Assembly (NCBI GenBank): GCA_023818725.1
Contig: JAMWBX010000054.1
Coordinates: forward strand, 1-7,392
DNA: 7,392 nucleotides
Source: Candidatus Omnitrophota bacterium
GTDB lineage: Bacteria; Ratteibacteria; UBA8468; B48-G9; DTJG01
Direction: 5' to 3'
The position numbers and the translations under genes are program-made. Every line of letters starts with the position of its first letter. Positions within the stretch are counted from its first letter, which is position 1. This document shows, in pieces, positions 1 through 7,384 of the stretch. Below the pieces are notes generated by a model, which did not search any database, had not been told where the DNA came from, and worked only from the letters and a program-made list of their open reading frames with translations.

Positions 1-267
1 ATCCTTAACGCGGTATTTCCCATTTATTTGCTGAATGACCAGATTGCTATCCGAATATATTATCAACTTTTCTGGTTTATGTTTTACGCAGGCTAATAAT
101 CCAAGTATGAGTCCAAGATATTCTGCAATATTGTTTGTGCCTTCTCCTAAGAACTTTCCCGCCTGCTCGATTATTTCAGAATGCTCGTCGATAATAACAT
201 ATGCGCAGGCTGATTTTCCTGGATTTGGTCTGCTTGCGCCATCGAAACAAAGAATAAGGGATTTCAT
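1..267 (-). CDS. RNase HI family protein (rnhA-like), N-terminal part, cut by window edge
   Basis: Only the first 89 codons are present; the gene runs off the left edge. The translation has the RNase H fold signature: FDGASRPNPG (residues 8-17, with acidic D9), NIAEYLGL (residues 46-53, with E49) and YSDS (residues 71-74, with D73). D9, E49 and D73 fit the first three acidic residues of the DEDD metal site; the fourth would lie outside the window. Members of this family cut the RNA strand of RNA-DNA hybrids using two metal ions. The short form with this FDGASRPNPG start is often annotated as a reverse-transcriptase-like RNase HI family protein rather than classical RnhA, so the exact substrate is inference. 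The start ATG at 267-265 overlaps the stop of the upstream zinc-ribbon gene as ATGA, and no strong Shine-Dalgarno precedes it. Translation is therefore probably coupled to the upstream gene. Confidence 0.85.
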   Translation of the reverse strand, partial: MKSLILCFDGASRPNPGKSACAYVIIDEHSEIIEQAGKFLGEGTNNIAEYLGLILGLLACVKHKPEKLIIYSDSNLVIQQINGKYRVKD

Positions 268-986
268 TCTGAAAGGATTCTACCGCAATTTTCACATTGG
301 ACTGCTTCTGTTTTTCTTTTTACCTTTTCTACGAGGTGACCGGGTATATATACATAACAGCCACTGCATATGCATCCACTAGAATCCTTGGTGACCCTGC
401 ATATGGCTATACCATCCTTTTTAGATTTTTTAATTCTCATATAAAGCTCAAGAATCAACTTATCTATATCTGAAACATGTTCTTCTCTTTTCTTCAATAA
501 ATCGTTTCTTTTCTGTTCCAGTTGATTAATTTTTCCCTCGAGTTCTTTTTGCTTTTCAATTTTTATCTTTTTATGCTCTTCAATCCTTTTCAGAATGTCT
601 TTCTCTTTTTCTTTTAACAACTCCTCCTTTTCCATATGCACCAGAATTTCATCCTCAAGGGAGGAGCTTTTTTGTTTCAAATTTCTTATTTCGACCTGCA
701 ATGCCTGATATTCTTTATTGGTTTTTACCTCATACAACTTTGTTTGAAAATTTTTTATCTGGTCTTCGATTGCCTTAAGTTCTGTTTCCTTCTGGCGTCT
801 TTCGATTTTCAGATGCGTAAATGTTTTTTTGAATTCTTCCAGTTCTTTCTGAAGTGAAATGTCCTGGTTTTCTACTTTTCTGATCTGCTCGGGAAGTTCT
901 TTGAGAAGGACACTGATATCCCGAAGATTATTGTCGATCTCCTGGAGTTCAAGAAGTTTTTCAAGTTCTTCTCTTAATGTTGCCAT
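264..986 (-). CDS. Zinc-ribbon coiled-coil protein (DUF164 / CT398-like family)
   Basis: A 240-residue soluble protein. Residues about 1-185 are almost continuous charged heptad-like helix rich in K, E and L, predicting a long coiled-coil hairpin. The segment VKTNKEYQALQVEI (residues 87-100) is the conserved turn-region motif I associate with this family. The C-terminus is a C4 zinc ribbon: C207-x2-C210 and C231-x2-C234, ending CGRILSE. No signal peptide or membrane segment is seen, so it is cytoplasmic. The family includes Chlamydia CT398 and Helicobacter HP0958 (FlgZ), which have been linked to sigma-54 and flagellar gene control, but in most bacteria the role is unknown and nothing here shows that function. 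An in-frame TAG lies two codons upstream of the ATG at 986 and there is no useful later start, so the start is firm. It overlaps the RNase HI family gene by 4 bases. Two extra cysteines (C196, C205) lie near the ribbon. Confidence 0.9.
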   Translation of the reverse strand: MATLREELEKLLELQEIDNNLRDISVLLKELPEQIRKVENQDISLQKELEEFKKTFTHLKIERRQKETELKAIEDQIKNFQTKLYEVKTNKEYQALQVEIRNLKQKSSSLEDEILVHMEKEELLKEKEKDILKRIEEHKKIKIEKQKELEGKINQLEQKRNDLLKKREEHVSDIDKLILELYMRIKKSKKDGIAICRVTKDSSGCICSGCYVYIPGHLVEKVKRKTEAVQCENCGRILSE

Positions 987-993
987 GCCCTAA

Positions 994-1021
994 ATTTTAC
1001 CAGATTTTGTCTTTCAGTCAA
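994..1021 (-). promoter_or_regulatory. Predicted sigma70-type promoter of the zinc-ribbon/RNase HI unit
   Basis: Read on the minus strand, TTGACT (1021-1016) is followed by a 16-base spacer and TAAAAT (999-994), each 5 of 6 matches to consensus. Only 7 bases (TTAGGGC) separate the -10 box from the ATG at 986. Initiation at the usual distance would fall on or within about two bases of the start codon. The promoter is inferred from sequence only. Confidence 0.6.
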
Positions 1022-1084
1022 AAGTGTGGATCGTACCATAATAGATTTCTCAGGAAAGACTAATGGAATAGAGATTTGCATGGA

Positions 1085-1101
1085 AAAGGAAAGTTTCCTT
1101 T
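1085..1101. promoter_or_regulatory. Perfect 17-base inverted repeat at the gltX promoter, candidate operator
   Basis: AAAGGAAA, one central G, then TTTCCTTT form a perfect palindrome with 8-base arms. Its right end overlaps the first two bases of the -35 box TTGACA (1100-1105), so a bound dimeric repressor would block RNA polymerase. The site lies between the two divergent promoters. No regulator gene is visible in the window, and the arms are purine/pyrimidine tracts of low complexity, so a role as operator is inference. Confidence 0.4.
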
Positions 1102-1128
1102 GACATTATGAGAAAAAATGGGTACATT
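1100..1128 (+). promoter_or_regulatory. Predicted sigma70-type promoter of the gltX operon
   Basis: A perfect -35 box TTGACA (1100-1105) is followed by a 17-base spacer and TACATT (1123-1128; 4 of 6 matches to TATAAT, with the key first two bases and last base kept). Transcription would begin near 1135, giving a leader of about 45 bases before the gltX start at 1181. That leader is too short for a T-box riboswitch. The promoter also argues against the ATG at 1118 being the gltX start, since that codon lies upstream of the predicted initiation point. Confidence 0.65.
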
Positions 1129-1169
1129 ATTATATTGCGCTAAGAGGCGCCGACGCTGCAGGTTATTAC

Positions 1170-1175
1170 GGAGGG
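1170..1175 (+). promoter_or_regulatory. Shine-Dalgarno site that fixes the gltX start
   Basis: GGAGGG lies 5 bases upstream of the ATG at 1181. It is the strongest ribosome binding site in the window and selects this start over the in-frame ATG at 1118, which would add 21 residues unlike any GluRS N-terminus. Confidence 0.8.
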
Positions 1176-1180
1176 AAATT

Positions 1181-2629
1181 ATGGTTAGAGTAAGATTCGC
1201 ACCGAGTCCCACTGGCTATCTTCACGTTGGAAACGCACGTACGGCTCTCTTTAACTATCTTTTTGCCAGCAAAAACTTTGGAAGATTTATTATCAGGATT
1301 GAAGATACAGACACGGAAAGATCAAAGAAAGAATACGAAGAGAGCATCATAGAAGATCTTAAGTGGTTGGGATTGTCATGGGATGAAGGTCCTGATGTTG
1401 GGGGCCCTTTTGGACCGTATAGACAAACCGAAAGATTGCATCTCTACAGAGAATATTCAAGTAGGCTTCTGTCAGAGGGTAAAGCATACAGATGCTGGTG
1501 TACGAAAGAAGAAATTGAAAAAAGGCATTTATCCCGGCACCAGCAAGATTCAGGATATGACAACTATTGCAGAAATCTTTCAGATTCACAGATTGCCAGG
1601 TTTGAGGCAGAGGGGAGAACCCCTGTTATACGATTCAGGGTGCCTGAGAAAAAAGTTGTTGTAAATGATATTATCAGGGGTCCCGTTACTTTTGAGGCTG
1701 GAACACTTAACGACTTTGTGATTATGAAATCTAACAATATTCCAACATTTCATTTTGCAGTTGTCATTGATGACCTTACAATGCAAATCACGCATGTAAT
1801 TAGAGGTGAGGACCACCTTTCAAACACTCCAAAGCATATTCTGATTTTTGAGGCGCTTGGTTATAATCCACCTGAATTTGCTCATATGTCAATGACCTTA
1901 GGTCCTGATAGAACCCGGTTAAGTAAAAGGCATGGTGCAACGAGTGTTCGTCAGTACAGAGAAAAAGGATATCTTGCTGAAGCAATGTTCAATTATCTCG
2001 CTCTGCTTGGATGGAGTAGCAAAAATAATCAGGAAATTTTTTCAAAGCAACAATTGATAGAAGAATTTTCGCTCCAGGCCTGCAATAAATCTAATGCGAT
2101 TTTCGACCCTGCTAAGCTCTTGTGGCTGAACACTCTGTATTTAAGAAGCAAACCTTCCTCAGAAATTTTTGAATTGTCTATTCCGTTTTTTGAGAAGACT
2201 GGCTACAATAAGTCTGACCTCGAGCAACACAGAAAAGTTATCGAAAAGGTGATAGATGTTGAGAAGGAAAAATTGAAAACCCTTCAGGATGTTCAGGAAA
2301 GAACAGGTTATTTCATTTCTGAGACCATACTGTGGAATCCTGAAGTGGCAGAAAAATTCAAAAATCCTGAATTTGCAAAAATTTTTTCTGAGATAAGAGA
2401 TATATTGAATGCCGTTCAACCATTTGAGAAATCCCATATTGAAGCGGCAATTCGTAATTTCTGCGAAACGAAAAATTTGAAAACAGGTGAAGTTTTCCAT
2501 CCCCTGCGCTTTGTTTTATCAGGGCAGACAAAGGGACCTGGTTTGTTTGATCTTATAGAATTGCTCGGGAAACAGCGATGTATTAAAAGGATCGAAAATT
2601 TTCTCGGTCTTAAAAGGCACAACCTGTGA
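1181..2629 (+). CDS. gltX: Glutamate--tRNA ligase (GluRS)
   Basis: A class I aminoacyl-tRNA synthetase that activates glutamate with ATP and loads it on tRNA-Glu in the cytoplasm. The protein is 482 residues, a normal full length, so it is not the short GluQRS paralogue. The start MVRVRFAPSPTGYLHVGN carries the HIGH-type motif as HVGN (residues 15-18). GPYRQTER (78-85) and VIRGEDHLSNTP (206-217) are conserved family segments. The KMSKS-type loop is RLSKRHG (246-252), in the KLSKR form usual for GluRS. A CxC pair (C105, C107) and C130 match the insertion that binds zinc in E. coli GluRS, but the position of the fourth ligand (His in E. coli) is N132 here. The C-terminal helical anticodon-binding domain ends with the typical segment near GLFDLIELLGKQRCIKRI. 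The stop overlaps the next gene's start as GTGA. Whether the enzyme also charges tRNA-Gln cannot be told from the window. Confidence 0.97.
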   Translation: MVRVRFAPSPTGYLHVGNARTALFNYLFASKNFGRFIIRIEDTDTERSKKEYEESIIEDLKWLGLSWDEGPDVGGPFGPYRQTERLHLYREYSSRLLSEGKAYRCWCTKEEIEKRHLSRHQQDSGYDNYCRNLSDSQIARFEAEGRTPVIRFRVPEKKVVVNDIIRGPVTFEAGTLNDFVIMKSNNIPTFHFAVVIDDLTMQITHVIRGEDHLSNTPKHILIFEALGYNPPEFAHMSMTLGPDRTRLSKRHGATSVRQYREKGYLAEAMFNYLALLGWSSKNNQEIFSKQQLIEEFSLQACNKSNAIFDPAKLLWLNTLYLRSKPSSEIFELSIPFFEKTGYNKSDLEQHRKVIEKVIDVEKEKLKTLQDVQERTGYFISETILWNPEVAEKFKNPEFAKIFSEIRDILNAVQPFEKSHIEAAIRNFCETKNLKTGEVFHPLRFVLSGQTKGPGLFDLIELLGKQRCIKRIENFLGLKRHNL

Positions 2630-3162
2630 TTCCGGAAAAAAAATATCGTGAAATTAAAACAAAGACACTGGAAATTCTTGAAAAAGCCAGCATAGCCATC
2701 AGTAAAAATGAGATAGCAACTATGGAAATAACAGACCTGGGTCTTGGAAGACCGGAGATCATTGGTATTCAGATCATTGTCTACGTGAACAACGACAGAT
2801 ACTGTGCAAAAGAAATTATTCTTCTGCCGGGTCAAACCTGCCCTGAACACAGACATGGTCCACTGGCGCCGGATAATCCTGGGAAGATGGAAACCTTCAG
2901 ATGTAGGTGGGGCCAGGTCTATCTTATGGTCCCGGGGAAACCCACTGCAAAAATGAAAGCAAAAATACCTGAATTCAGAAAAGAATATTTTACAGTTTTT
3001 AAGGAGATAGTCCTAAGCCCAGGAGATCAGTATACGGTGCCCCCTAACACTCTTCACTGGTTTCAGGCAGGAAATCAGGGAGCAGTAATTTCTGAATTTT
3101 CATCACCGAGCTTTGATGAAATGGATATTTTTACAGACCCTCTCATAATAAGGAAAAGTTAG
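2626..3162 (+). CDS. Cupin sugar isomerase of the D-lyxose/D-mannose isomerase family
   Basis: A 178-residue cytoplasmic single-domain cupin. A helical N-terminus (about 1-35) is followed by the beta barrel. Likely metal ligands are H75 and H77 (PEHRHG), E89 (KMETFRCRWG) and H144 (PPNTLHWF), the His-x-His...Glu...His set of a Mn-dependent cupin. LSPGDQYTVPP (130-140) and the end EFSSPSFDEMDIF resemble D-lyxose ketol-isomerases, whose characterised short members are about 165-185 residues. Such enzymes interconvert D-lyxose with D-xylulose and D-mannose with D-fructose; the natural substrate here is not shown. The GTG start overlaps the gltX stop by 4 bases, and AAAAGG (2612-2617) lies 8 bases upstream. 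The next in-frame ATG (codon 33) would remove the helical N-terminus. It ends 2 bases before cysS. A different sugar or sugar phosphate, or another cupin role, remains possible. Confidence 0.78.
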   Translation: MIPEKKYREIKTKTLEILEKASIAISKNEIATMEITDLGLGRPEIIGIQIIVYVNNDRYCAKEIILLPGQTCPEHRHGPLAPDNPGKMETFRCRWGQVYLMVPGKPTAKMKAKIPEFRKEYFTVFKEIVLSPGDQYTVPPNTLHWFQAGNQGAVISEFSSPSFDEMDIFTDPLIIRKS

Positions 3163-3164
3163 AA

Positions 3165-4553
3165 ATGATTGTGTTTTTTAATACCCTTTCGAGAAAGAAA
3201 GAAATTTTTAAACCCATTGAAGAAGGTGTTGTGAAAATGTATACCTGCGGACCAACAGTGTATGATTTTGCGCACATAGGGAACTTTCGTGCCTATGTAT
3301 TCGAAGATCTTCTTCACAGATTTCTGGAATACGCAGGTTACAGGGTTATCAGGGTTATGAACATCACTGATATAGATGATAAGACAATCGCAGGCGCAAT
3401 CAAAGAAAATGTTCCCCTTCACCAGTACACGGAAAAATACATTAATGCCTTTATCCAGGATATGGAATGCCTGAGACTTAAAAAGGCCACATACTTTCCA
3501 AGGGCAACCCAGCACATAAAAGAAATGGTATCCCTCATTAAAACATTACTTCTGAAGGGTTATGCTTACGAAAAAGATGGCTCAATATATTTCAGAATAA
3601 GTTCTTTTCCGTCCTATGGTAAGCTTTCACACTATGATTTTGACAAAATTGTTAGCGCAAGGACCGATTCCGATGAATACGAAAAAGAACAGGCCAGGGA
3701 TTTTGCCCTCTGGAAGGGGACAAAGGATGAACCCTTTTTCTGGAACACCGAAATAGGAAAAGGACGTCCTGGTTGGCATATCGAGTGTTCAGCGATGAGC
3801 ATGAAATACCTCGGTGAAACATTCGATATTCATACAGGTGGCGTTGACAATATATTTCCCCACCATGAAAATGAGATAGCGCAGAGCGAGGCAGCAACCG
3901 GAAAAAAGTTTGTAAATTACTGGTTGCATTGCGCGCATCTTCTTGTCAATGGTGAAAAGATGTCAAAGTCGAAGGGGAATTTCTACACTCTGCGTGATCT
4001 ATTGAACAAAGGTTATGACCCATTGGCCATAAGATATCTTCTTATGAGCGCTCATTACAGGGACCCACTGAATTTTTCAGAAAAATCTCTAAAGCAGGCA
4101 GAAAACACGGTAAAACACCTTCATGCGTTCTATCAGCGAGTTTCCTTTGCCTTAACTATTAAGGGTGAACCAGACCCTGTGATTGAAAAAAGCCTTCAGA
4201 CAAGTTCCAATGAGTTTTTCAGTGCTCTGGCTGATGACCTAAATATTTCTGCTGCAATAGCATCGATCTTTAAGCTTATGCGTAATATCAATGAATCATT
4301 TGAATCCGGAAGGCTTACGGCGAAAAACGCGGAAAAAATTTTGAAATTTTTAAACAGAATAAATGAAGTTCTTGCAATATTTGAAACTTCGAGGGAACAA
4401 CTCTCGCTGGATATAATGCAGTTGATAAGAGAAAGGGAGCGAGCACGAAAAGAAAAAAACTACCAGCTTGCAGATAGGTTGAGAAAAGAAATTGCCGATA
4501 AAGGCATTTTTCTTGAAGATACACCTTATGGGACAAGATGGATCAGGAAATGA
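3165..4553 (+). CDS. cysS: Cysteine--tRNA ligase (CysRS)
   Basis: A class I synthetase that activates cysteine and charges tRNA-Cys. The 462 residues match the family's normal length. The HIGH motif is HIGN (37-40) in YTCGPTVYDFAHIGNFRAY. The catalytic zinc that recognises the substrate thiol would be held by C28, C208 (GWHIECSAMS), H233 and E237 (FPHHENE), the counterparts of C28, C209, H234 and E238 in E. coli. KMSKSKGN (265-272) is the KMSKS loop. A helical domain and the typical C-terminal segment RARKEKNYQLADRLRKEI complete the enzyme, so it is intact. The ATG at 3165 follows the isomerase stop by 2 bases, with AAGG about 11 bases upstream. The 3' end overlaps uvrA by 16 bases. The placement in the same operon as gltX is a common bacterial arrangement. 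Confidence 0.98.
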   Translation: MIVFFNTLSRKKEIFKPIEEGVVKMYTCGPTVYDFAHIGNFRAYVFEDLLHRFLEYAGYRVIRVMNITDIDDKTIAGAIKENVPLHQYTEKYINAFIQDMECLRLKKATYFPRATQHIKEMVSLIKTLLLKGYAYEKDGSIYFRISSFPSYGKLSHYDFDKIVSARTDSDEYEKEQARDFALWKGTKDEPFFWNTEIGKGRPGWHIECSAMSMKYLGETFDIHTGGVDNIFPHHENEIAQSEAATGKKFVNYWLHCAHLLVNGEKMSKSKGNFYTLRDLLNKGYDPLAIRYLLMSAHYRDPLNFSEKSLKQAENTVKHLHAFYQRVSFALTIKGEPDPVIEKSLQTSSNEFFSALADDLNISAAIASIFKLMRNINESFESGRLTAKNAEKILKFLNRINEVLAIFETSREQLSLDIMQLIRERERARKEKNYQLADRLRKEIADKGIFLEDTPYGTRWIRK

Positions 4554-7369
4554 AGGAAATAGATATTATTCCTGAAGAAAGCACCCAGTATATTGTAATT
4601 CAGGGAGCAAGGGAGCATAATCTTAAAAACATTTCCCTGAAAATACCCAGAGATAAATTTATTGTAATCACGGGTATCTCTGGTTCAGGGAAATCCTCTC
4701 TTGCTTTCGACACCCTCTATGCTGAAGGACAGCGCAGATATATCGAAAGTCTATCAGCCTATGCAAGACAGTTTCTTGAACAGATGAAGAAACCAGATGT
4801 TGATCACATTTTTGGACTTCCACCGGCAATTGCCATAGAACAGAGAAAGTCAGCAGCCAATCCTCGTTCTACTGTCGGGACAACCACTGAGATCTATGAT
4901 TATCTCAGGCTTCTTTATGCTCGAGTTGGTGAGCCACACTGTCCTGAATGTCACAGACCCATTATAAAACAATCTTCAAGTGAAATAATCGACAGAATAG
5001 TTTCTCTTCCGGATAAAACGAGACTGACTTTACTGGCTCCTTTGGTTCGAGGAAGAAAGGGTGAGTACAAAAAGATACTTGAGGAGATAAAGAAATCGGG
5101 GTTTTTGAAAGCAAGGATAGATGGAAAGGTATTTGATCTTGACCAAGAATTATCTCTGAAAAGATACAAAGCACATTCAATTGAAGTTGTCATAGACGAA
5201 CTTGAAACAGTTTCTGACCGACAGAGGATTGCAGAGAGCGTTGAAATGGGCCTGAGGATTGGAAAGGGACTTCTAGTTGTCAACCAGAACGGAACAGATC
5301 TTTTGTTTAATGAAAAACTTGGATGCCCTGTCTGTGGCATAAGTTTTGATGAACTTGCACCAAGAAATTTTTCATTCAACAGCCCCTACGGTGCGTGTCA
5401 GGAGTGCAAAGGCCTCGGGTTTTTAATGAAGATAGATCCTGAGCTTGTCATTCCCGATAAGAAAAAGACTTTCAGAGAAGGAGCCATAAAACCATGGCAG
5501 GATACAGGGGGAAGACATATCTTCTTTTATTACAGGGGACTTCTCAGAAGTATGTTACATCACATCGGTAGAAGCCTGGACGACAGGGTTGATCAGCTTA
5601 CTCAGAAGGAATTGAATTTCATCCTTTATGGGGTTGAAAGCGAAGGGTATGAAGGTGTCATACCTAATCTTGAAAGACTTTTTCATCAGACAGAAAGCGA
5701 GTTTCGGCGAGAAGAAATTATGAAGTATATGAGGGAACTTACTTGCCCATCATGCAAGGGAAACAGGTTGAGGCCAGAAGCCCTCGCCGTGACAGTAGCA
5801 GGAAAATCAATAATGGATGTCTGTAGAATGAGTGTTTCAGAGGTTAAAGAATTTTTTGAAAATTTGAAACTAACCCAGAGACAGCAAATTATCGCCAGTC
5901 AGGTACTGAAAGAAATTATTAGTAGAACAAGATTTCTTGAAGAGGTTGGACTGGACTACCTCACTCTTGACAGAATGACGCATACACTTTCAGGAGGCGA
6001 AGCTGAAAGAATAAGATTGGCAACGCAGATTGGCTCAGGGCTTGTTGGGGTTCTTTACATACTGGATGAACCCAGCATAGGCCTTCACCCGAGAGACAAC
6101 AAAAGACTTATCTCAACCCTCAAACATCTTTCTTCGCTTGGAAACACAGTTGTGGTAATTGAGCATGATGAAGAAATGATGAGAAGCGCGGATTTTATAA
6201 TAGATCTTGGCCCTGGAGCAGGTAAGAACGGAGGAGAAATAGTAGCCTGTGGAACAATTGAACAGATTATGGCATGTGAAAGGTCCATCACTGGAAGGTA
6301 CCTTTCAGGAAAGGAATTCATACCTATTTCCAGAGAAAGACGCCGCCCAACAGGCAGATATCTCCGTATTGTTGGTGCCACTCATAACAATCTTAAGAAC
6401 ATTGATGTTGACATCCCGCTTGGACTTTTTGTCTGTGTAACCGGAGTCAGCGGTTCAGGAAAAAGTAGCTTGATTGATGATGTACTGACACAGGGGTTGA
6501 GAAAAATTTTTTATTCAAGCAAGGTGGTCCCGGGGAAACATCAGGCAATATTAGGGGTTGAGCATTTAGACAAGGTAGTTGTCATAGATCAGTCTCCAAT
6601 AGGAAGAACACCAAGGTCAAATCCAGCAACATACACAGGAGCATTTGATCATATCAGGAGACTTTTTAGCATCACCCAGGAATCAAGGATGCGCGGATAC
6701 AAGCCTGGAAGGTTCAGTTTTAATCTGAAGGATGGTAGATGCGAGGCGTGTCAGGGAGAAGGTATTACAAAAATAGAGATGCATTTTTTGCCCGATATTT
6801 TTATACCGTGTGAAGTCTGTGGAGGAAAAAGATATAACAAAGAGACGCTTGAAATAAAATATCGTGGGAAAAATATAGCAGAAATACTTGAAATGAAAAT
6901 TGACCAGGCAACTGAGTTTTTTAAAAATATTTACCCTATTTATACCAAGCTTCAGACCTTGTGTGATGTGGGGCTTGGTTATCTGGAACTGGGGCAACCT
7001 GCGACAACACTGTCAGGCGGCGAAGCTCAAAGGGTGAAACTGGCAGCAGAACTGTCAAAAAAAGGAAATGAAAGAACGCTGTATATTCTGGATGAACCCA
7101 CTACGGGGCTTCATTTATTTGATATTCAAAAACTTCTTACAGTACTCAATCGGCTTGTTGAAAAAGGATGCACAGTAATTGTTATCGAACATAATATAGA
7201 GGTGATAAAATGTGCTGACTATATCATAGATCTTGGCCCTGAAGGGGGAGATAAAGGTGGACAAGTGGTATGCACAGGAACTCCTGAGCAAGTGGCAGGA
7301 AACAAAAACTCTTACACGGGACAGTTCTTAAGAGCAGCTTTGAGTCGGGAACAACTTGATTCTGTGTAA
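4538..7369 (+). CDS. uvrA: Excinuclease ABC subunit A (UvrA)
   Basis: The DNA-damage sensor of nucleotide excision repair, a dimeric ABC ATPase that finds bulky lesions and loads UvrB. The 943 residues are a normal length and both ABC halves are intact. Half one: Walker [10 protein letters not shown] (46-54), signature [12 protein letters not shown] (484-495), Walker [13 protein letters not shown] (507-518). Half two: Walker [10 protein letters not shown] (636-644), signature [12 protein letters not shown] (825-836), Walker [13 protein letters not shown] (849-860). Zinc modules are visible as C263/C266 with C287/C290, and C735/C738 with C758/C761, the latter in the DNA-binding zinc finger. 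CxxC pairs at C135/C138 and C403/C406 may form a further module, as in Bacillus UvrA. The start is uncertain: ATG 4538 has GGGA (4530-4533) upstream, whereas the in-frame ATG 4550 overlaps the cysS stop as ATGA and would give 939 residues. I see no LexA-type site, and the gene seems to be read from the gltX promoter. Confidence 0.98.
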   Translation: MDQEMKEIDIIPEESTQYIVIQGAREHNLKNISLKIPRDKFIVITGISGSGKSSLAFDTLYAEGQRRYIESLSAYARQFLEQMKKPDVDHIFGLPPAIAIEQRKSAANPRSTVGTTTEIYDYLRLLYARVGEPHCPECHRPIIKQSSSEIIDRIVSLPDKTRLTLLAPLVRGRKGEYKKILEEIKKSGFLKARIDGKVFDLDQELSLKRYKAHSIEVVIDELETVSDRQRIAESVEMGLRIGKGLLVVNQNGTDLLFNEKLGCPVCGISFDELAPRNFSFNSPYGACQECKGLGFLMKIDPELVIPDKKKTFREGAIKPWQDTGGRHIFFYYRGLLRSMLHHIGRSLDDRVDQLTQKELNFILYGVESEGYEGVIPNLERLFHQTESEFRREEIMKYMRELTCPSCKGNRLRPEALAVTVAGKSIMDVCRMSVSEVKEFFENLKLTQRQQIIASQVLKEIISRTRFLEEVGLDYLTLDRMTHTLSGGEAERIRLATQIGSGLVGVLYILDEPSIGLHPRDNKRLISTLKHLSSLGNTVVVIEHDEEMMRSADFIIDLGPGAGKNGGEIVACGTIEQIMACERSITGRYLSGKEFIPISRERRRPTGRYLRIVGATHNNLKNIDVDIPLGLFVCVTGVSGSGKSSLIDDVLTQGLRKIFYSSKVVPGKHQAILGVEHLDKVVVIDQSPIGRTPRSNPATYTGAFDHIRRLFSITQESRMRGYKPGRFSFNLKDGRCEACQGEGITKIEMHFLPDIFIPCEVCGGKRYNKETLEIKYRGKNIAEILEMKIDQATEFFKNIYPIYTKLQTLCDVGLGYLELGQPATTLSGGEAQRVKLAAELSKKGNERTLYILDEPTTGLHLFDIQKLLTVLNRLVEKGCTVIVIEHNIEVIKCADYIIDLGPEGGDKGGQVVCTGTPEQVAGNKNSYTGQFLRAALSREQLDSV

Positions 7370-7384
7370 AAGGAAAACGGGATT

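Noticed and set aside
35..382. Open frame of 115 codons on the plus strand
   Set aside because: It lies antisense across the junction of the RNase HI and zinc-ribbon genes, which have clear family motifs; its own translation shows no recognisable domain.
1137..1157. GC-rich stretch with repeated GCGC in the gltX leader, considered as a terminator or riboswitch stem
   Set aside because: Only about 4 base pairs can form, no U-tract follows, and the leader is too short for a known riboswitch.
1118..1180. In-frame upstream ATG at 1118 that would lengthen GluRS by 21 residues
   Set aside because: The codon lies inside the predicted promoter, the extra residues are arginine/cysteine-rich and unlike GluRS, and a strong GGAGGG precedes the ATG at 1181.
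2416..2856. Open frame of 146 codons on the minus strand
   Set aside because: It is antisense to the end of gltX and the start of the isomerase gene, both well supported, and its translation shows no recognisable domain.
4951..5379. Open frame of 142 codons on the minus strand
   Set aside because: It is a shadow of uvrA and mirrors its codons; no motif or ribosome site supports it.
4670..7150. Internal sequence similarity within uvrA (two GSGKSS and two LSGGEA segments)
   Set aside because: This is the normal duplicated ABC ATPase architecture of UvrA, not a DNA repeat or fusion.
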